A stretch of DNA of 64,000 nucleotides from Pandoraea anapnoica (GTDB lineage Bacteria; Pseudomonadota; Gammaproteobacteria; Burkholderiales; Burkholderiaceae). The notes under the pieces are model-generated. The model did not search any database, was not told the origin of the DNA, and saw only the letters and a list, made by a program, of their open reading frames with translations. Position numbers and translations under genes: made by a program. Shown piece by piece: positions 35,034 through 43,415 of the stretch (within the stretch, counting starts at the first letter, position 1; each line of letters begins with the position of its first letter). The stretch is taken from the NCBI RefSeq assembly GCF_902459765.1, contig NZ_CABPSP010000011.1:62001-126000 (forward strand). Direction: 5' to 3'.

Positions 35034-35346
35034 GCGCTGTCTCCGTGTTGCCTGCGGCCCGGGGGGTCGGGCCGAGATTAATCGTCGCACTGCGTCTCTG
35101 CCAGGGACGTGTCGAGCCGTCACGGACGCTTGATGAAGCCGCTAATGTTGCGCCGGAAGTTCCGCGCTTGTGAATTGCAATTTTTGGAAAGATTGATGCG
35201 CATACGCTATCAATGGCAGGATGCTTATGCACCTACCGAGCGGTAACACGTTACACTCTGCGCCGCACCGGTCGCTGCCCGCTCCCCCTTGCCATTAGGG
35301 GTTTCAGGTCCGCCGTGCGCTTGTACGGCATTCATCCCCCCATGTC
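35034..35346. promoter_or_regulatory. divergent MFS/LysR intergenic region
   Basis: This 313-bp gap must contain both promoters. It includes the small palindrome AATTGCAATT near 35175 in an AT-rich stretch, the most likely LysR-contact region. I see no gene or terminator here. Confidence 0.4.
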
Positions 35347-36318
35347 ATGGCGATCAACTTCGATCTGAACGATCTGCAGGCCTTCCGCGCGGTCGCGCAA
35401 CTCGCGAGCTTTCGTCGCGCGGCCGAGTCGATCCATCTCTCCCAGCCTGCGTTGTCGCGTCGCATCGACAAGTTGGAAGACGCGTTGGGCGTCAAACTTT
35501 TCGAGCGTAGTACGCGTCGTGTGGCGCTGACCAATGTGGGTCGCGCTTTCGCCCGCGATGCGGAGCGGATCCTCGACGATCTCGACAATGCGCTACTGGG
35601 GATTCGCGACGTCGCGTCGTCGAGTCTCGGGCACGTGACGATAGCCTGCGTGCCGTCGGCCGCCTACTACTTCATGCCGCAAGTGATCTCGCGCTATCAC
35701 CGGGCCTTCCCGCGCATTCGCGTTTCAGTGCTCGACGCGAGCGCCAATGAGGTGCTGGCGGCCGTGGTGAACGGCGATGCCGATTTCGGTCTGAATTTCA
35801 TCGGCAGCCAGGAGCCGAACATCGAGTTCAAGCTGCTGTTGCAGGAGCGGTACGTGGCGGCGTGCCGTCGCGATCATCCGCTGGCGGGCAAGAAGCGGGT
35901 GACGTGGCGCGAGCTATACGAATACGACTACATCACCGTCGGCAAAGCCTCGGGCAACAGGCTCTTGCTCGATCAGGCGCTGACCGGCTTGCCGCAACGT
36001 CCGCCGAGCATCTGCGAGACACAACACGTCACGACGATGATCGGGCTCGTGGAAGCGGGCCTCGGGGTCGCGGCGGTGCCGACGATGGCGATGCCGGGCG
36101 GCGGTCATCCGCTGCTCACGAGTGTGCCGCTGGTCGATCCGGTGGTCACGCGCCGCATGGGAATGATTCGCAGCAAGGCGCGTCCACTCTCGCCTGCGGC
36201 GGCGCAGTTGTACCGCTTCGTGGCGGAGATGAAGGTGGCGTCTCGACGCCGCACGGGCGGGACGGAAACACCCGACGTCGATGGCACCGAGAACGGCGAT
36301 AGCGTCGATGTGACTTGA
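35347..36318 (+). CDS. LysR-type transcriptional regulator
   Basis: The 323-aa protein has an N-terminal winged helix (about 5-64: LNDLQAFRAVAQLASFRRAAESIHLSQPALSRRIDKLEDALG) and a type 2 periplasmic-binding-like effector domain (about 92-295). A 25-residue polar tail follows. It is divergent from the MFS carrier gene, the classic arrangement for control of that gene by its substrate. The inducer is unknown. Confidence 0.93.
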   Translation: MAINFDLNDLQAFRAVAQLASFRRAAESIHLSQPALSRRIDKLEDALGVKLFERSTRRVALTNVGRAFARDAERILDDLDNALLGIRDVASSSLGHVTIACVPSAAYYFMPQVISRYHRAFPRIRVSVLDASANEVLAAVVNGDADFGLNFIGSQEPNIEFKLLLQERYVAACRRDHPLAGKKRVTWRELYEYDYITVGKASGNRLLLDQALTGLPQRPPSICETQHVTTMIGLVEAGLGVAAVPTMAMPGGGHPLLTSVPLVDPVVTRRMGMIRSKARPLSPAAAQLYRFVAEMKVASRRRTGGTETPDVDGTENGDSVDVT

Positions 36319-36437
36319 TTGCACGCACCGAAACACTTTGTTACCCGTCTTACGAGAAGTGAAACATTGGGGAGACGGCGGCGCGGCGGGGTCTCTTTAT
36401 ACTTGCGTCGCGTTAATCCGAACTCTCATCAAGACTC

Positions 36438-36866
36438 ATGTTCAAGCGAATTTTTCCGATCGTGGCGATGGCCACGCTGGCTGCAACGACATCGCTGACG
36501 GCAGCCGCCAGCGATATGAACAATGCCCTCGGCGGTGCGCTGGGCGGCGTGGCAGGCGCGGCCGTGGGCGGCGCGCTGGGTGGTAGCACCGGTGCGGTGC
36601 TGGGCGGTGCGGTCGGCGGTGGCGCTGGCGGCGCGATCACGTCGAACCGCCGCGAGCGCACGGGCGCAATCCTCGGCGGTGCGCTGGGTGGCGGTGCGGG
36701 CACGGCCGCAGGCAATGCCATGGGCGGACGCTCGGGCGGCCTGATTGGCGCGGCCGTCGGCGGCGGTGCCGGTGCGGCCCTCGGCGGCAACATGTCCCGC
36801 TCCAGCTCGTACGACGATGACCACTATCGCGGCAAGCGTCGCGGTCATCACAAACACCATCATTGA
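36438..36866 (+). CDS. glycine-zipper outer-membrane/periplasmic protein
   Basis: The 142-aa protein has a signal peptide (about 1-25) and two long glycine-zipper stretches (about 30-66 and 75-118) of A/V-GG-A-x-GG repeats separated by NRRERTGAI. The tail is rich in H, K and D (KRRGHHKHHH) and may bind metal. Glycine-zipper 2TM proteins insert in or associate with membranes; the specific role is unknown. The 119-bp leader contains a short GGAGAC...GTCTC dyad near 36370. Confidence 0.85.
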   Translation: MFKRIFPIVAMATLAATTSLTAAASDMNNALGGALGGVAGAAVGGALGGSTGAVLGGAVGGGAGGAITSNRRERTGAILGGALGGGAGTAAGNAMGGRSGGLIGAAVGGGAGAALGGNMSRSSSYDDDHYRGKRRGHHKHHH

Positions 36867-36876
36867 TGCAGGCTGT

Positions 36877-36903
36877 CGGGCGTGTCTGAGCTCAGACCGC
36901 CCG
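36877..36903. terminator. hairpin between the convergent glycine-zipper and hicB genes
   Basis: CGGGCG plus GTCTGAG pairs with CTCAGAC plus CGCCCG, with a single bulged T, giving a 13-bp stem that includes the hicB stop codon. No T-run follows on either strand, so termination is only suggested. Confidence 0.45.
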
Positions 36904-37311
36904 AACCTCAAGCCGTTTTCCTAGTATCGCGAACGCGGACTCCACGGCATCGAGGCGCGATGCATATCCGAGCTTCAACAGACGATCCACCTGCACCTGA
37001 TTCACGTGCATGCGTCTGGCCAGCTCGGCCTTGCGCACATTCTGGGCAATCATCTCGTTGGCAAGCAGGACTTTGATCGACGCCATGATCGGCAGCGTGA
37101 TCGTTGCCTGCCCCCGCTTCGGGCGCGACGGCCACGGAATCGCAGTCTTCTGCGCGAAGTAGAACTCCAACGCCGCCTCAAGCGCTTCGAGCGCCTGTTC
37201 ACGCGCGTCCGCTTCGTTCTCGCCGACCGTAATCGCTTCAGGCACGTCCGGGAACGTCACCAACAACGTGCCATTGGTATCACGCTTAAGCGTGATGGGA
37301 TAGGTCAACAT
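36892..37311 (-). CDS. hicB: HicB-family antitoxin (orphan)
   Basis: The 139-aa protein has the degraded-RNase-H HicB fold (about 1-60: YPITLKRDTNGTLLVTFPDVPEAITVGENEADAREQALEAL) and a C-terminal helix-turn-helix (about 86-130). ATG 37311 follows GAGGTG. HicB normally neutralises and co-represses with the HicA mRNA interferase. Here the hicA immediately upstream is broken at two places, so this antitoxin probably has no local partner. It may still repress its promoter through the paired dyads at 37569-37617. Confidence 0.88.
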   Translation of the reverse strand: MLTYPITLKRDTNGTLLVTFPDVPEAITVGENEADAREQALEALEAALEFYFAQKTAIPWPSRPKRGQATITLPIMASIKVLLANEMIAQNVRKAELARRMHVNQVQVDRLLKLGYASRLDAVESAFAILGKRLEVRAV

Positions 37312-37355
37312 GGTGCACCTCGAATGTTTGTTGTGCCCTCAGGTGTTTGCCGGAC

Positions 37356-37540
37356 TCACTTCGGCCCCAACTGCTTCTTGATGGCTTCCACCAGACCTGG
37401 CCCATTTCCTTTGCTCCATGATCGGGAAAGACCGTGGAACGTCCATTGAGCGTCACGCGAAAATGGCTGGAACCAGCTCGATGCTGTTCGAAAGTGGCTC
37501 CCTGCCGACGGAGCCATCTTCTGAACTCGTTCTACTTCAT
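37356..37540 (-). pseudogene. hicA: hicA toxin remnant with stop at codon 3 and a late frameshift
   Basis: Reading from ATG 37540 gives MK-stop-NEFRRWLRRQGATFE and then a standard HicA core (SSHFRVTLNGRSTVFPDHG followed by AKEMG) with the catalytic histidine region. Codon 3 is TAG (37532-37534). At about 37400-37403 one base is missing (ATGGGCCAGG where ATGGGNCCAGG is expected), so the C-terminus PGLVEAIKKQLGPK lies in another frame and stops at 37356-37358. Repaired, it would be 61 aa, the normal HicA length. Two separate lesions argue against a sequencing error. It lies 44 bp before hicB. Confidence 0.85.
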
Positions 37541-37568
37541 AAGTCACCCGCGATAGATTTGAACAATA

Positions 37569-37617
37569 CAACAGATTTGTTGCAATTTTTATCGTAAAAA
37601 AAGCAACACATTTGTTG
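37569..37617. promoter_or_regulatory. paired dyads in front of hicAB (putative HicB operators)
   Basis: CAACAGATTTGTTG at 37569-37582 and CAACACATTTGTTG at 37604-37617 are near-identical dyads (13 of 14 bases), 35 bp apart, in an AT-rich stretch upstream of the hicA remnant. Such pairs suit cooperative binding by a dimeric or tetrameric HicB. Confidence 0.7.
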
Positions 37618-37730
37618 TAAATCCGCAGTGCTTCGCTCCTGCTTGCCGAGACAGGCCGCTGACATCATCCCCGAGCGCTGGCTGCTAGGGTGCGGGGTCG
37701 TCGATTTATCGGAATGGACCTATCGAAACG

Positions 37731-37762
37731 AAAAAAGCCGCAGCGGGTGGCTGCGGCTTTTC
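37731..37762. terminator. bidirectional rho-independent terminator
   Basis: AGCCGCAG at 37736-37743 pairs with CTGCGGCT at 37751-37758, with an A-run before and TTTT after. It would end transcription of the alpha-hydroxy acid oxidase gene (minus strand). Confidence 0.88.
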
Positions 37763-37786
37763 CGATTGACGCGGGTGTTTGCGGTG

Positions 37787-38974
37787 TTAGCGGTCGCCCG
37801 GATCGGGCAAGTACGGGCCGATGCCCGTGGGGTAGCTGCCCGGGATAAGCATCGACGGGTCCAGACGGTCGACGGTCGTGCGGCCTGTAAGCGCCATCGT
37901 CACGTCCATCTCCTTCGCAATCACCTCCAGCGCGCGACGCACACCGGCCTCACCCATCGCGCCCAGACCATACAGGAACGGACGCCCGATCAGCGTGCCC
38001 TTCGCGCCCAGCGCCATCGCCTTGATCACGTCCTGTCCCGAACGAATACCACCGTCGAGCCAGACTTCCGTGTCGCGCCCCACCGCCGCTACGATGTCCG
38101 GCAACGCGCGAATCGACGAGATCGCACCGTCCAGTTGTCGCCCGCCGTGATTGCTCACCACAATGGCGTCCGCCCCGGTGTCGCGTGCGGCACGCGCATC
38201 CTCCGGATCGAGCACGCCCTTGAGTACCAGCTTGCCGCCCCAGCGCTTCTTGATCCACTCGACGTCGTCCCACGACAGACACGGATCGAATTGCGCCGCT
38301 GACCACGCCGCCAGCGAGCCGATGTCGTCCACTCCCTTGGCGTGCCCGACGATATTGCCGAACGTGCGACGACGTGTGCCCAACATGCCCATGCACCAGC
38401 GCGGCTTGGTCATCATGTTGGCGATGTTCGGCAGCGTGAGTTTCGGCGGTGCCGACAGTCCGTTCTTGATGTCCTTGTGACGCTGGCCGCTGATTTGCAG
38501 ATCCATCGTCACCATCAGCGCCGAACACCCGGCCGCTTTCGCCCGGTCGATCAGACGCTCGATGAAGTCGCGATCGCGCATGACATACAGTTGAAACCAG
38601 AACGGCGCTTTCGTGTGCGCCGCCACGTCCTCGATGGAACAGATCGACACGGTCGAAAGCGTAAACGGCACACCGAAGGCTTCCGCCGCGCGTGCCGCCA
38701 GGATCTCTCCGTCCGCATGCTGCATGCCGGTCATGCCTGTAGGCGCCAGCGCGACCGGCATGGCGACCGGCTGGCCGAGCATCGTCGTGCGCGTGCTGCG
38801 ATGCTCGATGTTGACCGCCACCCGCTGACGGAAACCGATGCCACCGAAATCGTCGGCGTTGGCCCGATACGTGGACTCGGTCCACGAGCCGGAATCGACA
38901 TACTCGTAAAACATGCGCGGTACGCGCCGTTGCGCGAGAACCCGCAAGTCCTCGATGGTGGTGATCACTGCCAT
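37787..38974 (-). CDS. FMN-dependent alpha-hydroxy-acid dehydrogenase (LldD/glycolate-oxidase family)
   Basis: The 395-aa protein has the FMN TIM-barrel family pattern: RRVPRMFYEYVDSGSWTESTYRAN (about 17-40), PVALAPTGMTGMQHADGE, FWFQLYVMRDRDF, LKGVLDPEDARAARDTGADAIVVSNHGGRQLDG (about 249-281, with the catalytic His) and DGGIRSGQDVIKAMALGAKGTLIGRPFLYGL. It oxidises an L-2-hydroxy acid, probably lactate, to the keto acid and is usually membrane-associated. The Lrp gene upstream is on the same strand (65-bp gap). The exact substrate is uncertain. Confidence 0.88.
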   Translation of the reverse strand: MAVITTIEDLRVLAQRRVPRMFYEYVDSGSWTESTYRANADDFGGIGFRQRVAVNIEHRSTRTTMLGQPVAMPVALAPTGMTGMQHADGEILAARAAEAFGVPFTLSTVSICSIEDVAAHTKAPFWFQLYVMRDRDFIERLIDRAKAAGCSALMVTMDLQISGQRHKDIKNGLSAPPKLTLPNIANMMTKPRWCMGMLGTRRRTFGNIVGHAKGVDDIGSLAAWSAAQFDPCLSWDDVEWIKKRWGGKLVLKGVLDPEDARAARDTGADAIVVSNHGGRQLDGAISSIRALPDIVAAVGRDTEVWLDGGIRSGQDVIKAMALGAKGTLIGRPFLYGLGAMGEAGVRRALEVIAKEMDVTMALTGRTTVDRLDPSMLIPGSYPTGIGPYLPDPGDR

Positions 38975-39039
38975 GCTGCGTCTCTTCTTTTAAGAATTCT
39001 CTCTCGAACTTTGAGAATAGTTAATATGTTCTAGATTTT

Positions 39040-39513
39040 TTATTTCTGCTTCACGAGGTCGACAAGCGACTGCGTATTCTTGATTGTCTTTAGGACAATG
39101 TTCGATTGAATCGACATAACGGCCGGCGCGCGATACAGCTCATTGACGATAAAGTCGGAGTAATGCGCGAGGTTGCGCGCTCTTACCGTCAAGATGTAAT
39201 TAGCCGATCCGGTGACGATGCGCGCGGTGACCACTTCGGGCCAGTTCTGCACGCACGCCAGAAACTTTTCATGCCACTGATCGACGTCCGGACGCAGCGT
39301 GATTTGCACTAGCGCTTCGAACTCCAGGCCGATATGCTGTGCGTCCACGATGCAGCGGTATCCGGAAATCACTCCCCGATCCTCCAGCAATTTCACCCGG
39401 CGCAGGCATGCCGACGGCGACAGGCCGACGGCATCCGCCAGTTCCTGGTTGGAAATACGGCCATTGAGTTCGAGATGGCGGAGGATGCGCAGATCGGCAA
39501 GGTCGAGGTTCAT
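39040..39513 (-). CDS. Lrp/AsnC-family transcriptional regulator
   Basis: The 157-aa protein has an N-terminal helix-turn-helix (about 4-52: LADLRILRHLELNGRISNQELADAVGLSPSACLRRVKLLEDRGVI) and a C-terminal RAM effector domain (about 66-145). It lies between the divergent porin gene and the downstream LldD-type gene, either of which it may control in response to an amino acid. Confidence 0.92.
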   Translation of the reverse strand: MNLDLADLRILRHLELNGRISNQELADAVGLSPSACLRRVKLLEDRGVISGYRCIVDAQHIGLEFEALVQITLRPDVDQWHEKFLACVQNWPEVVTARIVTGSANYILTVRARNLAHYSDFIVNELYRAPAVMSIQSNIVLKTIKNTQSLVDLVKQK

Positions 39514-39782
39514 CGGCAGAATCCATCAAGTTTCCCAGGATTCTGGCAGATCCTTCGATTTACCGCCAGTTGCTTGATAGAAATAGCAAGCAAATTCAAT
39601 TTTTGCGTTGATATGATAGCCCTCGCCCCCGCGCCGGAAGGGTGAGGCATTTCCTGTCGGGTGCTTTCAGATATTGCAGTCGTCGTGCCGAGAAGAATTC
39701 GCTGTCTCCTATATCGGAAGGAACGGCGGATCGTTTTTAAAGAGCATTCATAAAACGTCTACAAGGCGTCATCAGGAGACTC

Positions 39783-40877
39783 ATGAAGTCTGCAATTCCG
39801 GCCAGTCTGGCCATCCTCTCGGCCGCTTGCGGCCTGGCCTTCAGCACCACCGCCGCTGCACAAAGCACGGGCAACGTCACCCTGTACGGGATCGTCGACC
39901 AGAGCGTGCGCTATCAGACCAACGCTAACGCCAATAACGACGCTCTGTGGCAAGTCGCCAACGGCGCCGTGACCAACAGCCGCTTCGGCTTCAAGGGCAC
40001 GGAAGACCTCGGCGGCGGCATGAAGGCGATCTTCCAGTTGGAGTCGGGCATCGACCCGCAAAACGGTACGCTCGCCAACGGTCCGCGTCTGTTCGACCGC
40101 TATGCGTTCGTCGGCCTGCAAAACCAGTACGGCACGATCAAGATCGGCCGTCAGGCCACCGAGGCGTTCAACGTCTACGGCGACTTCGACCCGCTCACCA
40201 TCGGCAACTACGCGAACAATTCGTGGATGTACAACATCACGCGCGGTCGTGTGGATAACGCCGTGAGCTACGCCGGTACGTTCGGCGGCCTGTCGGTCGG
40301 CGCAACCTACGGTTTCGGCAACACTGCGGGCACGATGGCCGCCAGCAACTACTGGGGCGCACGTGCCGCTTACGCGATGGGCCCGTTCCAGGTCGCGGGT
40401 GTGTATCAGCAAGCGCGCGACGCCGCCAAGCGTGTGCAACAGATGTGGGGCCTCGGCGGTATTTACAGCGTCTCCATTGCCAAGGTGTTTGTGGGCTACA
40501 TGGGCGGACGCGATCGCAGCGGCTGGCTCGACGGCACGCTCAACGATCCTGCGCACACGGTCACGACGGGCAACCTGAACGACAACCCGCGCAAGGACAC
40601 GACGTTCTACCTCGGCACGACTATTCAGGCCATGCCGAATCTCGCCATCACCGGCGCGGCGTACTTCGACGACATCAAGAACATCAACGCGCAGGCGGGC
40701 GACGCCGGCTCGGGTCGTCGCTATACGTACGTGCTGCTCGCCGAGTACGCACTGTCCAAGCGCACGCAACTCTACGGCACCGTCGATTACAACAAGGTCA
40801 GCGGCGCAGCACGCGTCGAACTGCCGGGTAACTCGACGCAAGTCGGTGTGGGCACGGGGATCCGCCACATCTTCTAA
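39783..40877 (+). CDS. Gram-negative porin (OmpC-like, Burkholderiaceae type)
   Basis: The 364-aa protein has a signal peptide (about 1-26) and the 16-strand porin pattern: NVTLYGIVDQSVRYQTN, NSRFGFKGTEDLGGGMKAIFQLESGIDPQNGT, LFDRYAFVGLQNQYGTIKIGRQ, and a C-terminal GVGTGIRHIF with the terminal phenylalanine for Bam recognition. It forms a trimeric outer-membrane diffusion channel. ATG 39783 follows an AGGAG site. The 269-bp leader is shared with the divergent Lrp gene. Confidence 0.94.
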   Translation: MKSAIPASLAILSAACGLAFSTTAAAQSTGNVTLYGIVDQSVRYQTNANANNDALWQVANGAVTNSRFGFKGTEDLGGGMKAIFQLESGIDPQNGTLANGPRLFDRYAFVGLQNQYGTIKIGRQATEAFNVYGDFDPLTIGNYANNSWMYNITRGRVDNAVSYAGTFGGLSVGATYGFGNTAGTMAASNYWGARAAYAMGPFQVAGVYQQARDAAKRVQQMWGLGGIYSVSIAKVFVGYMGGRDRSGWLDGTLNDPAHTVTTGNLNDNPRKDTTFYLGTTIQAMPNLAITGAAYFDDIKNINAQAGDAGSGRRYTYVLLAEYALSKRTQLYGTVDYNKVSGAARVELPGNSTQVGVGTGIRHIF

Positions 40878-40966
40878 GCGGCAGGCGCGAGCGTCGTTCC
40901 GTTTTGGACGGGCTCGCGCCCCCCCTCCCCGTAGCACGCTCCAACTTTTGTAGTGAAAGGTGTGTC

Positions 40967-42439
40967 ATGACGCGTACTCCCCAGCCCCCTTCGTCTTCAT
41001 CGTCGTCTTCGTCCGGCAAGCGCGATTTCTCGCACATCACGCGCCGCGAACAAGGCTTGCGACGCTCCCTCACCGCCAGCCAGATGGCCATGATCGCCAT
41101 TGGCGGCGCCATCGGCACCGGACTCTTTCTCGGCAGCGGTTTCGCCATCGGCTTCGCCGGGCCGAGCGTGCTGATCTCCTATGCTATCGGGGCGCTCATC
41201 GCGCTCATGCTCATGGGATGTCTTGCCGAGATGACCGTCGCGCATCCGACGTCGGGGTCGTTCGGCGCGTACGCGGAGCATTACATCGGGCCGTGGGCGG
41301 GTTTTCTCGTGCGTTATGCCTACTGGTCGTGCATCGTGCTGGCCGTAGGCACCGAGGTCAGCGCCATCGCCGTCTACATGAAGTACTGGTTCCCGCAGGT
41401 GCCGGGCTGGTATTGGGTCGCCGGTTTTTCGGCCGCACTCGTACTCGTGAACGCCATGTCGGTGAACCTGTTCGGCGCGATCGAATACGGCTTCTCGCTC
41501 ATCAAGATCACGGCCATCGTCGTGTTCATTCTGATCGGCGCTTACGTGGTGTTCATTGCACCAGGTTCCGTCGCCGACGGCGCGCATTCGCCAGCCGGGT
41601 TCGCGAATTACACCGCGCACGGCGGGTTCTTCCCGAAGGGGCTCTGGGGCATGTGGGTGGCCGTCATCATTTCGATCTTCAGCTACCTGTCGATCGAGAT
41701 GATCGCCGTGGCCGCAGGTGAAGCCGAGAACCCGGAGCGCGCCGTGACGCGCGCCTTCCGCTCGACGGTCGTGCGCCTCGTGCTGTTCTATCTGCTCACG
41801 CTCGCGCTGATGCTCGCCATCGTGCCGTGGACCGCCGCCGGGCAAGACGAAAGCCCGTTCGTGAAAGTGATGCAGGCCATCAACATTCCGGGGGCGGCAG
41901 GCGTGATCAATTTCGTGGTGCTGATCGCAGCGCTCTCGTCGATGAACAGCCAGCTCTACATCACGACCCGCATGATGTTCTCGCTCTCGCGCGCCGGTTA
42001 TGCGCCCGCCCGCTTCGGCGAAGTGAACAAGCGCGGCGTGCCGCTGGCCGCGCTGCTGCTCTCGACGGTCGGCATTGCGCTGGCCACGCTCGTGAACTTC
42101 CTGTACCCCGAGTCGTCGTTCACGTTCATGATGGCGATCTCGATGTTCGGCGCGATGCTCACGTGGATGATGATCTTCGTCACGCACTTCTTTTTCCGTC
42201 GCGCATGGCGACGCGAGAACCACCCGCCACTGGCGTTTCGCATGTGGGGCTTTCCGTGGCTCACGCTGCTGGGGGCCGCACTCATGGCCGCCATCATGCT
42301 CACGACGCTCCTTACCAGTGTGTTCCGCATGACGATGATCTTCGGTGTGCCGTTCGTGGCCGCCGTGCTGCTGGTTTACTTCCTTTGGTATCGCAAGCGC
42401 GACGGGGAGCCGCAGGCGCGCACGGCGACGCAATCGTGA
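40967..42439 (+). CDS. amino-acid permease (APC superfamily, AAT family)
   Basis: ATG 40967 follows AAAGG and gives 490 aa. It has twelve hydrophobic segments with the AAT hallmarks LTASQMAMIAIGGAIGTGLFLGSG (about 36-59), GCLAEMTVAHPTSGSF, SIEMIAVAAGEAENPERAVTRAF (about 243-265) and SMNSQLYITTRMMFSLSR. The N-terminus carries a run of eight serines. It imports an amino acid with protons; GABA, D-serine or aromatic amino acids are all possible. The gene ends at a strong terminator. Confidence 0.92.
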   Translation: MTRTPQPPSSSSSSSSGKRDFSHITRREQGLRRSLTASQMAMIAIGGAIGTGLFLGSGFAIGFAGPSVLISYAIGALIALMLMGCLAEMTVAHPTSGSFGAYAEHYIGPWAGFLVRYAYWSCIVLAVGTEVSAIAVYMKYWFPQVPGWYWVAGFSAALVLVNAMSVNLFGAIEYGFSLIKITAIVVFILIGAYVVFIAPGSVADGAHSPAGFANYTAHGGFFPKGLWGMWVAVIISIFSYLSIEMIAVAAGEAENPERAVTRAFRSTVVRLVLFYLLTLALMLAIVPWTAAGQDESPFVKVMQAINIPGAAGVINFVVLIAALSSMNSQLYITTRMMFSLSRAGYAPARFGEVNKRGVPLAALLLSTVGIALATLVNFLYPESSFTFMMAISMFGAMLTWMMIFVTHFFFRRAWRRENHPPLAFRMWGFPWLTLLGAALMAAIMLTTLLTSVFRMTMIFGVPFVAAVLLVYFLWYRKRDGEPQARTATQS

Positions 42440-42461
42440 GCGCTCGCCACACGCAGAGATG

Positions 42462-42500
42462 AAAAGAGACGGGGCACCCATGGGCGCCCCGTCTCATTTT
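42462..42500. terminator. bidirectional terminator between the permease and TetR genes
   Basis: GAGACGGGGC at 42466-42475 pairs with GCCCCGTCTC at 42486-42495. AAAA precedes the stem and a TTTT run follows, serving both convergent genes. Confidence 0.9.
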
Positions 42501-42551
42501 CGATCCACGCACCGCTTCAAGCATCGGTGCGCGTTGGCGTCGTTCAGCCCG

Positions 42552-43313
42552 TCACGACTTCGCGGCCGCCTTGCGCTGGCGTACCGTGCGCTCCAGCAAG
42601 TAACGCGTCTGCTCCAGCACGGCTTCGCGCACCATCCGATTGCGCTCCGGATTCGGCTCCGAACTCCATCCCATCGAGCTGTCGACGGAACGGCGCATTA
42701 CGCGAAACGCCATCCCGAGCGTGCTGATGCACACGGCGCGCACGCGCATGGCCTCGTCGTCGGGCGCAACGCCCGCGAGCCGCGTCACGATGTTCGCGCC
42801 TACGGACGCCAAACGGCTTGAAAAGCGGTCGTGAAACACCTTGAATCCCGCTTCCGGCCCGAGCCCTGCCTGCTCCCGCGCCATGAACATGTGCCACCCC
42901 TCGATCTCCGGCACTTCTTCCATGAAGCCCGCCTTGCGATTCTGCAGCTCGCAGAAGGCGTCGATGAGCTGCTTGTCGGTGGCGTCGGGATCGGCCATCA
43001 CCTGTTCGGCCGACTCGATCGCCCCGCCCATCTGCCTGAGCACCAGCCCCAGGATGTACTCGACGCACGCCTTGTACACCCCTTCCTTGTTGTCGAAGTA
43101 GTACTGAAGCGCTGGCGCGTTCACACCCGCCTCGTTCGCGATGTCGCGCGTGGACGCTCCGGCAAAGCCGAACTCGCCGAAACACTTGATCGCAGCGAGG
43201 ATGATGCGCGCACGCGTTTCCTCGCCACGCTGATAGCCGGTATCGACCGCATGCCGCGGGCGCGTGGCTGTGCTCTGCATGCGAACGCGCCCGGCACGTG
43301 ATGTCCCTGTCAT
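42552..43313 (-). CDS. TetR-family repressor (CerR-type C-terminal domain)
   Basis: The 253-aa protein has a TetR helix-turn-helix (about 30-78: ETRARIILAAIKCFGEFGFAGASTRDIANEAGVNAPALQYYFDNKEGVYKACVEYI) and a long ligand domain resembling the CerR/DUF1956 group. It is divergent from the EmrA-EmrB-OprM genes and probably represses them and itself, with release by a toxic compound. The 102-bp shared region holds a promoter and a direct repeat. Confidence 0.9.
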   Translation of the reverse strand: MTGTSRAGRVRMQSTATRPRHAVDTGYQRGEETRARIILAAIKCFGEFGFAGASTRDIANEAGVNAPALQYYFDNKEGVYKACVEYILGLVLRQMGGAIESAEQVMADPDATDKQLIDAFCELQNRKAGFMEEVPEIEGWHMFMAREQAGLGPEAGFKVFHDRFSSRLASVGANIVTRLAGVAPDDEAMRVRAVCISTLGMAFRVMRRSVDSSMGWSSEPNPERNRMVREAVLEQTRYLLERTVRQRKAAAKS

Positions 43314-43355
43314 GACTCTCCTTGCTTCCCAAAACTTTCGTCAAAAATATAACAC

Positions 43356-43402
43356 TTGACATAAATCGATCAACTGGAATAATTCTGCCAATTGGAATAA
43401 TT
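43356..43402 (+). promoter_or_regulatory. promoter with overlapping direct-repeat operator for the efflux operon
   Basis: TTGACA at 43356-43361 is followed after 16 bp by AATAAT at 43378-43383, a good sigma-70 match. A 14-bp near-repeat, CAACTGGAATAATT (43371-43384) and CAATTGGAATAATT (43389-43402), covers and follows the -10 element, as expected for a TetR operator. Confidence 0.65.
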
Positions 43403-43415
43403 TGGGGAAATTCCC

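Noticed and set aside
36327-36437. Small gene or riboswitch in the leader of the glycine-zipper gene
   Set aside because: Only a short dyad and an ordinary leader are visible; no frame with a credible start and no recognisable aptamer.
37356-37571. 71-aa open frame as an intact small gene
   Set aside because: Only its last 14 residues match HicA; the HicA core lies in another frame, so this frame is a by-product of the broken gene.
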